Assembly: GCA_964017185.1 (NCBI GenBank) | Contig: OZ024869.1 | Span: forward strand, 62,944,931 to 63,008,930 | Direction of reading: 5' to 3' | Length of the DNA stretch: 64,000 nt | Source of the DNA: Rugalucina vietnamica | Taxonomy: Eukaryota > Mollusca > Bivalvia > Lucinida > Lucinidae | Shown here: positions 33,101 to 46,200 of the stretch, piece by piece | Position numbering within the stretch: the stretch's first letter is position 1 | Layout of the letters: each line of letters begins with the position of its first letter | Made by a program: the position numbers and the translations under genes | The notes under the pieces: model-generated | What the model saw: the letters and a program-made list of their open reading frames with translations, nothing else | What the model was told of the DNA's origin: nothing | The model's database searches: none

Positions 33101-36100
33101 CCTACCTGGCTATCCTGTAGTGGGTAACTCACATTACGAAAACTTGCCCATGCAATGTACAGAGATTTTTGTCGGAAGAAAAAAAAAAAAATCATTGGAA
33201 AAACTTTGATTCATACATTTTCAATGTGCATACACGTTAGGACATGTTTTATTGATGACAAGTCCAATACCTCAATAATCAATGACTATAGTTTATTTAT
33301 TCTTCAAGGGGCCTGACGATGTGTTCTCACAAAATAAATCTAATACTGAAAGTAAACAAGATTGTCCTAAAGAAGTCATGAGGGATAAAAGTCAGTTCTT
33401 TGGACACCCAGTATTCCTAACAGTATCTGGACAGCTTCACCTAGAGGCTATAACAGGGTATGTATGTAACGGTATACTAGATACTGTGATTTGGAAAGTG
33501 AAAGACTTGTAATACACCTGAACGTCTTGCACAAATCATGATTGTTATGACGTCAGCACATCCAAATTGAATGTAGGAATGAATTTCGTTTCAGTGGCAT
33601 TGGCAACAGCCTATTTCTCAGAAATGGAATGTAAAGTTTTGAGTGATTCCCCGAAATTTTCATACTGCTAAAATCCACAACAGTCTAGAAAAATTAAAAT
33701 TTGACCTAAGTAAACTAAGGGAAGAAAAAATGAAGGGATATCTGATCCGCTCAAGAGCAAATAATATTGAAAATGGAGAAAAACCCTCAAAATTTTTCTG
33801 TAACCTAGAAACAAATAATTTCACAAGTAAGGTAATAAATGTAATAGAAAAGGAAGATGGTAAAATCATTACTGACCAAAAAGAAATTTTATCAGAAACA
33901 TGTAACTACTACAAAACCTTATACGAAAGTAAAGAAAATACATTAGACGATATAGATCTGAATGCTTTCATGCAAGACATAGATGTACCAAAATTAAATG
34001 AAGAAGAAGCTCTTAACTTAGAAGGAATGGTGACATTAAATGAAGCAGGTAAAACATTGAAAAATATGAAAAATAATAAAAGTCCGGGTACAAGTGGTTT
34101 CTCAGCTGATTTTTACAAAGTGTTTTGGAGACAGTTGGGTACATTTGTAGTTAGAGCCATAAATTCTGGGTTTCAAGAAGGAGAACTTTCAGTTACTCAA
34201 CAACATGGTTTAATAGTGTGTATTCCAAAGGAAAGTAAATGTAGAAATTATTTAAAAAACTGGAGACCCATAACTCTATTAAATACAGTGTATAAAATCG
34301 CATCTGGGTGCATTGCTAATAGAATTAAAAAAGTATTAGATAAATTAATAAATACAGATCAAACAGGCTTTATTGAAGGTAGGTTTATTGGTGAAAACAC
34401 AAGACTTGTATATGACGTATTGCAGTTTACGGAAGAACAAAACATACCAGGGTTATTGCTCCTCATAGATTTTGAAAAAGCTTTTGACTCAATGTCATGG
34501 TCTTTTATCAACAAAGTACTAAAATTTTTTAAGTTTGGACCTTCTATTATAAGTTGGATAAACATTTTCAATAAAAATGCTTGTTCTGCAGTCACTCAGT
34601 GTGGACATTTATCTCCCTTTTTTAAGTTAGGCCGTGGTTGTCGACAAGGGGACCCAATCTCACCTTATTTGTTTATTTTGTGTGCAGAAATCCTCTCCAT
34701 TAGGTTAAGAAATAATAAAAATATAAAGGGTATTAAAATAGGTAACATTGAACTTAAGTTTTCACAATATGCAGATGATGCCTCAGCTTTTCTAGATGGA
34801 TCAAAAACTTCCCTTGAGGAGACATTACAGGAACTTGAAAATTTTGCAAACATATCAGGCTCAAAAACTAATTTTGATAAAACGCAAGTGGTCTGGATAG
34901 GAGCAAAAAAATACAGCACAGAGGCCATCAAAACAAGATGGAAACTCTCATGTGGAACAACTCAATTTAAATTACTGGGAATAATGTTTGATGTAGACTT
35001 AGATAAAATGATAAAAATGAATTATGCTAATAAAATAGTACAAATAAAACATTCTATAAAAATATGGCGAAGAAGATTTCTTTCCCCCTTGGGGAAAATC
35101 ACTGTTATCAAATCCCTTTTGTTGCCAAAAGTAATTCATTTATTGACAGCTCTACCCAATCCTGACACAGAGACATTAAATAATATTAGTGGCATATTCT
35201 ATGATTTTCTATGGTATGGAAGAGCTAAAATAAAGCAGTCGGTAGTTGTTAAGCAATATTTAGAAGGTGGGCTTAATATGATAAATTTGATTGCATTTAA
35301 TCAAGCTCTAAAAATAACATGGTTAAGACGTATTCTTCAAAGAGAGAGCAAATGGCAATTACTGATAAAAAAACAGGTGAATATAGAATATGTATTTTGT
35401 TGCGGCTCATCATATGTAGCATCAGCTTTAAATAGCATAAAAAATTGTTTTTGGAAAGATGTTTTTAAAGCTTTAGCAGAGTTTCAGCAACAGCTAGATG
35501 TTGATTGGGATGAATCCAATCCTTACCAAACACCTATCTTTTACAATAAAAATCTATTAATTGGTGGCAAGAGTTTTTTCTACAAGTCATGGTTAGAGAA
35601 AGGAATTTTTTACATTCGTGATTTTATGGACAGTAATGGTAACTTTCTTAATTTTCATGCATTTTCTCAGTCAACAACAATAAATACAAATTTTCTAAAA
35701 TATCAAGGAGTCATTGAATGTCTCAGAAAATTCATGAAGAAAAAACATAATGAGGGTAACACTAAAATGACTTTTATTGGACCCATACTTCCAAAAGCAA
35801 TAAAATCAATACTTAATCAGAAGAAAGGCTCCCAAAACATTTATAATGTGCTAAATAAAAATAATGATGAACCATCAGGAAAAAGAAGATGGAACCACCT
35901 ATATCACGTTGATGAAAAGTCATGGGAATATATATTTTTGGCACCTTTCAAAATAACAGTGTACAAAGCTTAGATGGTTTCAAACATGCATAAATCACAA
36001 AATTTTAGTAACAAATAAATTACTTCATCAGATGAAAATGATTGATAGTCCTGCATGCTCTTTATGTGGTAATAATGAAGAATCTATTGAACATTTATTC

Positions 36101-37183
36101 TGGAAGTGCCCAAATACACAACAATTTTTAAATGAAGTAAAGGACAAATTTCAGGAAATTGGTGTCTTATTAAATTTGGATGAATGCAAATTTATTCTAG
36201 GAATTTATCCTCAAAACACATCAGACACTATCCAGTTTTTAATGCTTGTTGCAAAATACTACATCAATATGTGCAAAGGCACTCATAGACATTTGACATT
36301 TCTAGAATATAAAATAAACGTCCAGTCAATACTGCAAAGCCACAAACAAATAGCACTAGAGAATAATAGACTGCAGATTTTTCTAGAAACCTGGACACCT
36401 TTTAGCAATTTATTTGACATAAATTGATAGCTTAAATTAGATCACACAAGCAAGGGGCAAATAGTGATTATTTAGGTATGGGATTCTGATGACGATACTT
36501 TGCTCGATTGTCTGTGGAGTCTGGGCTAACCCCACTATTAATGTAATGCATTATAAATAGACCAGCACGGATTCCACAGTGATCAGAACAGTAGTATCTA
36601 CAACATCCCTTGCTTGGTGATCTACGCTTCATTAGTTAAATTTAATAGTTTTACCAAAAATTAAAACAATAGACACAAAATGTAAACAAGAAAAAAAATC
36701 AAAAAGAGAACTTTTAATCAGTACTAAGTACCTATCCAAAACACCACCCAAGATAATTGAATAAACAACAAAAAAACAAAAAAAACAATATTTGAAAAGG
36801 CTACAAGAGAACAATAAATGGCCAACCCCGCATGACAGATTACTCTTTTTCTTTTGTGGAAGACCTCACTTTGATTTGAACCACACACATACTAATGGGC
36901 TGAGAGGTCTAACCATTAAACCTTCTCCTTCTTCCTTTCCCATCTCTCTCTACACTTATGAAAAAAAGGTGTGACAATTTATTGTAGAAATCTACAAATT
37001 TAGGAAACCCCATACTTAACAACCATTTATTACTAAATGTATAAGTAAAAATGAAGGTAATGAAGGTATGAAAGAGATAGTGTGAGTGTAATATTTTTCT
37101 TTATAGTGCATGCATTGTAAACGGGTGAGGGGGATCCCCGACTCCCTCCTCGTAATATGCGGGGTAATAAATTTACACAACAC

Positions 37184-37238
<55 letters not shown>

Positions 37239-40200
37239 ACAACAGTCAACAGTGAGCCTGTGGATGGAACATCAGGATAACATGTCTGTGTAATAAATAC
37301 CCCCTTAAACCCCACTTTTACATAGTAAAATTGAGGTTTGCAGGGGTATACCTTATTTTCTTTTTTTGATCCAAAACATACATTGTGGGTACTCGATAGA
37401 ACCGCCTTGGCAAGCGCCGAGGCGGTTCTAACGTGTACCCACAATGTATGTTTTGAGCTAAAATATTAAAAATATCCAAATTTTTGTACTGAAGATTATC
37501 AATTTTACAACTTAAGAAAAATCTGTATATAACATGGTCACGTAATGAAATCAAGTAGCTAAACAAGGAGGATGGGGTTGCCTTCATTGTAAATTCCTTC
37601 AGATCAGTAATACAAATATGCAATAAATGCTTTGTTGTGGAATGTTGTGAATGTGTGATACTTAAACAATTCCATGTACTTGTGTGTTTTGAGAAAAGGC
37701 TGATTCCTGGAGCCATAGAAAGACAAGCTGAATTTGAATTGTGGATTGGAATGTTTGAATATCAACACCACATTCCAACATTCAGCTGGAAGGTACAATA
37801 CTTACTGTCCAAACTGTCATGTAAATATTGTCTGAAATTTGTTTCTATGTAATCCAATGTAACATATTGAATCATTGTTAGCTCGCCTGTATGAAAGTAC
37901 AAATGTTAAAAGTTTTTGGTTAAAGTTTTTTTAAGTCTATATCTCTTCAACATGTTGATGGATCAAGTTGATACGTTGCATGTTGGTAGATATTGGTTTG
38001 AAGTGTTATGCAGTACCATCATCGCCCACCCTGGGTGACCTTGATATCAAGGTCACAGACTTAGAAATTTTGTGCTAAGATTTTGGTTTAAGTTTTTGTA
38101 AGAGATGTATCAAGTTGATACTTTGCATACATGTTTGTAGATATTGGTCTAAAGTTTTATGCTGTACCATCACGACCCATCTGAGTGACCTGGAGGTCAA
38201 GGTCATGGGTTATAGATTTTGAAAGATTTAGTGGCATTGCACAAGACAGACGAGCTACGCTACCCTGTGACAGCTCCTCTCTTTATTACACTTTGATACA
38301 GGTAGCAGTGACATTAGCAAGGTTGGCAATTGTTTTGCAGAGCCTTTAAACAAGCGTACAGTTTTGGACCAACATTCCGCGCTGAGAATGCTGAAGGCCG
38401 ACACCATCTTTGTGAGTTCTATATGATAGAGGCTGAAATAGCTTTCACACAGTCTCTAGAATGTTTAATGGAGGTAATGAACAGACAGTCTGTGAGAATT
38501 CAAAGAATCTTTTATGTTTTTATTGGGAGCAGCATGTATGGTGCCCGCGCACACATGTGTGTGCCCGCGCACACATGTATGTGCCCGCGCACACACTGAT
38601 TAGAATAGATAGAATATCTACTAAGTGCTCTGAATAAACTGTTTGTAGGAAAATTTAGACAGCAGCTATGCTTCTGTATAATTTTTTCTGTTTGACTTGT
38701 ATGACCTATACTATAAGATAGTGCGAACCTGAAGTCTTAAATCTTGCCTCCGATAATGGTTTTTCGCAGAATTTTTTTTGTGGAGGATGATAGACAAATT
38801 GTTTTCATGTCAAACATCACGAAAACATGTCCGTGCAGTGTATACCCCCTTGAACCCCACTCTTATATAGCAAAACTGGGGTATGCAGGGGTATACCTAT
38901 TTTTCTTATTTTTGCTCCAAAACATAGATTGTGGGTACTCGTTAGAACCGCCTCGGCGAGGCGGTTCTAAAGTGTACCCACAATCTATGTTTTGAGCAAA
39001 TATAAGAAATTTTCAGCCGACAATTTTCAATTTTTAAAGCTCAAAAATCCCTATTTATTGCATGGGCAAGTTTTCGTAATGTCTTGGTCTTAATTTGTTG
39101 TAATAGGACTTGCAAAAAACAAAATAAAACTTGGACAACAGATTTTCAAAATTTTGTGCTGCACATTTTGTGACAAACTAAATGCTACGAGGTCTGTCAC
39201 GGGAAATCATAAAGATGTCTGATGTCTGATATTTCGTGAATGGTTCGTTGAAATTTAAAGATATGTATATGCTTTTAAACTACATTTATACTGAGCAATC
39301 TGTGAAAATATTAGTTCAATCGCTTACAAATTGCAAAAGTTATGGAGATTTATATGATGGTGTATCGGCGTTTACGGAGCACGTTGAAAATCATTTTGCT
39401 ACCTTTTTGTATGTTTTGTGTGCAGTCTCTTTATTAGAGCTGTAATGGTGATGAATATTGTCATCTAAGAATTGATTAATTCTTCTTAGTTAAAATTATA
39501 GTCAATAATTTGAGTTATAAATGATAAGTAGAAAAAATAGCATGATCAGTTTCATTTATATGAGGAAACACTAATTTTATTTTAGACTGAAATAAAACAA
39601 AAATATGCCGCTTGTTTAAAATGACAACAAGAAACGATCATTTAGAATATTTAAAGAAAAAATGCATACAGAATCATCACAGGATTATTAATGACACAAT
39701 AGAAGCTAGATTTTATAAATTAATTTTGTTAAATATACTTAACCAGAAAGAAAAGCTTGGGGAAGGTCTAATTTTGCGCCGCAAAACTTACATTACGTCA
39801 CTATTTTCCAATAAAATAATTGCAGTAGGTTTAAGAAAATTTCTATAAAATCAACGCTGATAGTGGAAATTATTTCAAACTTTCAAAAACTTATCTTACA
39901 TAATTACTCATGCAACTGATAGTTAGAATTGTGTAATATCACCTCAACTCGCAATTACAGGAACTGTTGAATTTGATCTTGATGAATTTCAAAACAGTGT
40001 TTTTGACATGCGCCGTAGATACCTACCCCTCTTGGAATAAATGCATATAAATCTGTTGTGTAAGGGGTGAATTCATCCATATTTGTACGAAATGTTTATT
40101 AGATGTTTGCAAACAGATCATATAAATTTCATGAAATTCTGCCGACACATTACTGTTGAATCACAAATGTCTACGTATTTCTGTGACAGTACCCCGTATA

Positions 40201-43200
40201 TTGTACCAAGAAAATATTTTAGCTACATTCGATCAGTTGCAAAATATCTGCGAGAAACCATTATCAGACACTATCAAAACACTTCAGGTCATATTCTCTA
40301 AATGACCCACTGATCAACTACATGGAGTATAGATATAGCGGAAAGAATCTGATCAGCTTTTTTTATACTCATAACATTTGAATTGTAAGTTTACAATGAA
40401 CAAAACTGAGTCATAATGCCTTGGTAGAGTCTTTTACAAAGAAAGACCTGATATTGCTGTAAAGCTGAAAGTAATGTGTAATTAATTTTGATGGTGTCAG
40501 TTATTGCATGTTATGGGTTTTCAAGCAAACATCATAACATATGTTCCTTGTACCAAGACAGTTGTTGCCCTTGGGTGAGGGTGACATGACGATTTGTTCA
40601 CCCGAGGCAGGTAACATATAACCTCTATAACAAATTGTCATGCCACCCTCACAACAATTGTTTTATTATACCGAACTACTTTTGAAACAAATTAACGACA
40701 TGCTACATGACAAATGGATGTGACTACAAGTGCAACTGCACGTTTAGGCAAATGTGATATTAGAGGGTAATATGATCATGCGACATAACAGAATAGCACC
40801 CTCCACGTGCACTGTAAACAAACGCATGTGACTACAAGTGCAGCTGCATGTTTTAAGGCAGATATGATGTCAGAGGGTAATATGATCATGCGACATGACC
40901 TGCTCTGGACCAATCAAAATCTACACTCAGCCAGTGAATATTAATGAGGTATAATAAAGATATTTGTCTATTTTTAGCTGGACTGCACGAAGTGCATAGA
41001 GCTATTGCAGTCACCCCGGTCGTCCAAGTTCCCGTTCCCGTGCGCGTCACACTTGCGTTAAAGTTTTCTAGAAGTCCATATCTTGACAACCACTCATCAG
41101 AAAGCATTCATACTTGGACCATAGATACCCTGTAGGGTTAGCTTTCATTCCATGGCATCGGGCCCCTGGGTCCAGGCCAGGGGGTGGGGCTTGAGGTTAA
41201 AATCTAGAACACCTTCAAAAATGGCAATTCTTGTGTTAAAGTTTTCTGGAAGTCCATATCTTGACAACCACTCATCAGAAAGCATTGATACTTGGGCCAC
41301 TGACACCCTGTAGGGTCGGCTTTCATTCCATGGCATCAGGTCCCTGGGTCCATGCCAGGGGGTGGGGCTAGAGGTTAAAATCTAGAACACCATTAATAAT
41401 AATGGCTTTTCTGTGATATAGTATTCTAGAAGTCTATATCTTGAAAACTTTTTATCAGAGGGCTTTCATACTCGGACCATAGGTACCCTGTACCCTGTAG
41501 GGTTGAGTTTCATTTCATGGCATCGGATCTCTGGGTCCATGCCTGGGGGGTGGGGCTGGAGGTTAAAAACTAGAACACTGTAAAAAATAGATGTACTGCT
41601 GTGTAACCTTTACAAGGAGTCCATATCTTGACAACAACTTATCATAAAGCATTCATACTTCATACACTTTAGGTTCCATGACAACGGACCTCTGGGTCGG
41701 AGTCAGGGGGGTGGGGCTGGAGGTCAAAATCTAGAACACCAATTTTTTTTTCTTTTTATTTCTTAATAGAAACAACTTAGGAAGATGGTTGGTCATTCAT
41801 CTTTTGACTTTGTGACACTGACGTGTGTCATGACGGTAAGGGTCGGTTGACCTACTTTCCATGGTTCAGTGATTTTGCCTTATATCTTGACACTCAATTA
41901 GTATATTTTCTTACTTCTTTCAGATTATGAGTGAGTACGACGAGGCCTTTGACCCCAATATACTTATAGGTCACTGTGACCTAATTTCACGGTTCAGTGA
42001 TTTTGCCTTATATCTTGACGCTTAATTAGTATATTTTCATACTTTTTTCAGATTATGAGTGAGTATGACCAGACCTTTGACCCCAATATACTTATAGGTC
42101 ACTGTGACCTAATTTCAAGGTTCAGTGATTTTGCCCTATATCTCGGTACTCAAATGGTTTATGAACAAACTTCTTTCAAAGTATGTTTGCGTATGACAAG
42201 ACCTTTGACCCTGAAGTAGTCTTAGGTCACTGTGACCTAATTTCACGGTTCAGTGATTTTGCCTTATATCTTGACACTCAATTAGTATATTTTCATACTT
42301 TTTTCAGATTATGAGTGAGTATGACCAGACCTTTGACCCCAATATACTTATAATACACTGTGACCTAATTTCACGGTTCAGTGACTTTGCCTTATATCTC
42401 GACACTCAAGTGGTTTATAAACAAACTTCTTTCACACTATGTTTGTGTATGACAGGAACTTTGACCCCAATGTAGTCCTAGGTCAATATGACCTAATATC
42501 AAGGCTCAGTGATTTTCCTTCATATCTCAGCACTCAATTGGTATATAAACATACTTTTTTCACGATCTGTATGAGTATGACAAGACCTTTGACCGTAAAG
42601 TATTCCTGGGTCACAGTGACCTACTTTCATGGTTCAGTGATTTTGCCTTATATCTCGACACTCAGTTGGTATTTTTTCATACTTTTTTCTGATTATGAAT
42701 GAGTATGACCAGACCTTTAACCCAAACATACTTATAGGTCACTATGACCTAATTTCATGGTTCAGTGATTTTGCTTTATATCTCAACACTGAATGGGTAC
42801 ATGATCATATTTCTTTCATATTATTAGTAAGTATCACTAGACCTTTGACCCTGAAATACTTATAGGTCAGTGTGACCTTATTTCACGGTTCAGTGATTTT
42901 GCCTTGTGTCTTGGCACTCAGTTGGTATATGAACACACTTCTTTCACAATATGAGTTACACCTTTAAATCTTAGGTAGTTATAGTTAACTTTCATGGTTC
43001 AGTGATTTTGCCTCATTGCATCAAGGCAAACAGATGTATGAGCATAATGCTTTGGATTACTGGTCGGGTTTGGCCGTATGTTTGACAATGGTCAGAAGCA
43101 GTCGAGCACGCTGTCCTGCGACAGCTCTTATTTATTTTTTTTTTCTATTGTCAGGTAATGGAGAGTATGACAAAGAGCATAACAAGAGAGGTTATATCAA

Positions 43201-46200
43201 GGACAGAGGAAGATATTGATTTCTTCAGGAACACTTTACAAGATAACAGAGCTGGTATGGTGGACAAGGTTCTAAACCAAAGATTTGAGAGGTACAGAAA
43301 AAATGAAAATAAAGATTGGTGAACAGAAAGTGCAGATTTTAAGATTTTAGACATCTTTGGAATGGTAAACAAGGTCTAGGAGTAGAAGAAAAGTGTATGT
43401 CTGTAACAACAATGTAATTTTTCAGTGGAACTATGCCCACATTCATGGTGATAAAAAGTATTTTAAGGTCATATGATAGTTATATCCCTGGCATTTATAC
43501 CGGCGGGTATATAGATTTTGCTTTTCCTTTCGTATATTAGTTAGTTGGTTTCTTCTTTCGTAATTCCAGAATGTTCGTAGAATTTATGTCAAAGTTTTGG
43601 TTATAGTTTCTCTAGAGGTGTATATCTCATGAACCAATGGTCAGAAACTATTCATATTTAGACCATAGGTACCCTTTAGGATTTGCTTTGTTTCCATGCG
43701 TTCGGACCCCAGGGTCCATGCCCGGTGGTGGGGCTGGAGGTCAAAATGTAGGTCACCTTTAAAATGTGATGTATACAATGTTAATGTTTCTGCTCTAAGT
43801 CCATATCTTAACAAACAATCATAGGAATGGATTCTTGTTTAGTTCATAGATACCCTATAAGGTTTGCTTTCATATTCAATGTCACCAAATCCTGTGTTCC
43901 ATCCCCAGGGGTGGGGCTAGAGGTCTAATTTATAATATGATAGATACCATGAAAAGTTTTCTGTGAGTCTATTTTCTTGACATCCACTAAGTCTTGTCAG
44001 AAAGCATTCATACTTAGACCATAGGTACCGTGTAAGGTTCAGACTCTAGGGTCCATGTGCAGGGGCTAGAGGTCAAAATCTAGAATTTCTTTAAAAAATG
44101 TATTTTATGTAATTTTTTTAACCAACTTGTTTAGAAATCATTCATACTTGCACCATAGGTACTCTATAAGGTTTGCCTTGTTCCTAATGACAATAGACTC
44201 TAAGGTCCATGCCCAGGATGGGGCTAAAGGTCAAGATCTAGGCCATCTTATTATTATTAATTTTATTTAATTTAATTAATATTGAAGAATGACATTCTTT
44301 TTTCCATCTGGGACCGAGGACCTGACCCCTAAATGTCCGCGATCAAGTTTTAGATTGAGTATACAAGTCAGCTCTGTATACTGCTCTATAATAGATCTGT
44401 CATTCTACTACACTCCCCCCCGCCCCCCCCCCCCCCCCCCCCACCTCCCCCGCATTGAGTATGCTCTCTTTAATTCGGGGATGGAGGTTCAGTGTGTCAG
44501 TGTCAGTGAGCATGTCTGGGTCGGGGGCGGTGGGCTTAGGGGTGGGGGTGGGGAGCTACCCGGGGGTATACATGCCTCTCAAGGCACTTTTTTTAGTCAG
44601 AATTTTACACTTTTTCATATGAAATGACCACACATAAAAGATCCTCCCTATTCAATTTACAAACTAGTGTGATGATTACAACAGATGAAGCCATTTTGGT
44701 ATCAAATGGGTCAACTATGAAAAGTCATTGGGGATGTATAAAAGCTGTTTTTCGTGACTGCTTATGTATTCATAACCATCTTTTGTGGTTTCCAGGTTAT
44801 CCTATACCGACAGCATTAAGATCCTAGAGAAGAATAATGAAAATTTTCAGTTCAAAATCTCAGTAAGTAGATCTCTCTATAGCTGCTCATAGCTGCTCCT
44901 CAGCCCAGTTACACAGCTGCCTAGCATCTTTCAAAATTTATTAGTCAGTATTTATCAGTAACGTAGTTTGTATTTACAAGTATCAATATTTTCTTGTCAA
45001 ACGTAGACCATACCCAATAATGTATTCATGAGGTAATGCCCACGCAGTGATCCATATGTGAAACTATACACCTCTGTTCAATGGGACCAATTCAACTAAA
45101 GTTTCAGACACAGAGAAAATTAATTGAGCATGTAACAGTGTATTCTAATGTGTTTCATTGTTTTACAGTGGGGTTGTGACCTACAAAAGGAACATGAGCA
45201 GTACCTGGTACAGCACTGTGATAACATCCCTGTGTTTATAACAGATTTCCCAGCCAGCATCAAACCATTCTATGCCAAAATTAATACAGATAATGAAACA
45301 GTAGGTACCAAAACAATTGTAATACTGAAATGTTTTGTTAGTGACTTTGTGTTTTTGTTCAGATGCAGGCACTTAATGTAGATCTTAATTAGATGTATAT
45401 GTCGATATGTGTTCCTTTTTTGAAATTTTGGCTGTTTGACACCTTGGCTTTTAGGCTGAGCCTTTGGCTCTGGGTGCAACAGTTTCCTGATCATTGCGTG
45501 CCGTAAACTTTCCAGCACTTATGCCAGTTCTGTACCCCGGTGGTTTATTGATGTAATATGAGCCGCCTCATGGGAAAACCAACAATGTGGTTTCCGAACA
45601 GGTCCAACACAAACCGGGCTGTACAAGCACAGAAGATGGCCAGAGACTGGAAATTTTGGATTTAGAAAGTGGAGGAATTGTACTATCTATGTAGCGAAAA
45701 CAAAGGCGCAGATCAGCTTCACGGTTACAGCGAAGCTGATCTGCGCCTTTGCTTTCTCATATGCAGATTGTTGGTATTCTGATGAGGCGGCTCATATGCT
45801 CTTTACCTGTAGGTAGCTGCAGTGGACTTGTTATTGCCTGACTGTGGAGAATTGTTTGGGGGTAGTCTCAGAGAAGACTGTTACAATACTCTGAAGAACA
45901 GGATGGACGGCCACAAACTGACTGATCATTATCAATGGTAAGATGATTGGGTGTACTGGGGCTCAGAAATGTGGACATATGAGCCACCTTGTGGGAAAAC
46001 CAACGTGGTTTCCGAAAAGGTCCGATACAAATCAGGCTGTAGTCACAGAAACAGGCTAGAAGCTTGAAATTTTGGATTAAAGTAGAAGAGGAACTGTACT
46101 ATCTGAGTAACGAAAACAAAGGCGCTGATCAGCTTCGCGGTTACCGCGAAGCTGATCTGCGCCTTTGTTTTCGCATATGCAGATTGTTGGTTTTCTCATG

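Noticed and set aside
44289-44627. Proline-rich protein at the poly(C) tract
   Set aside because: The frame is a translation of low-complexity C and G runs inside a NARS2 intron.
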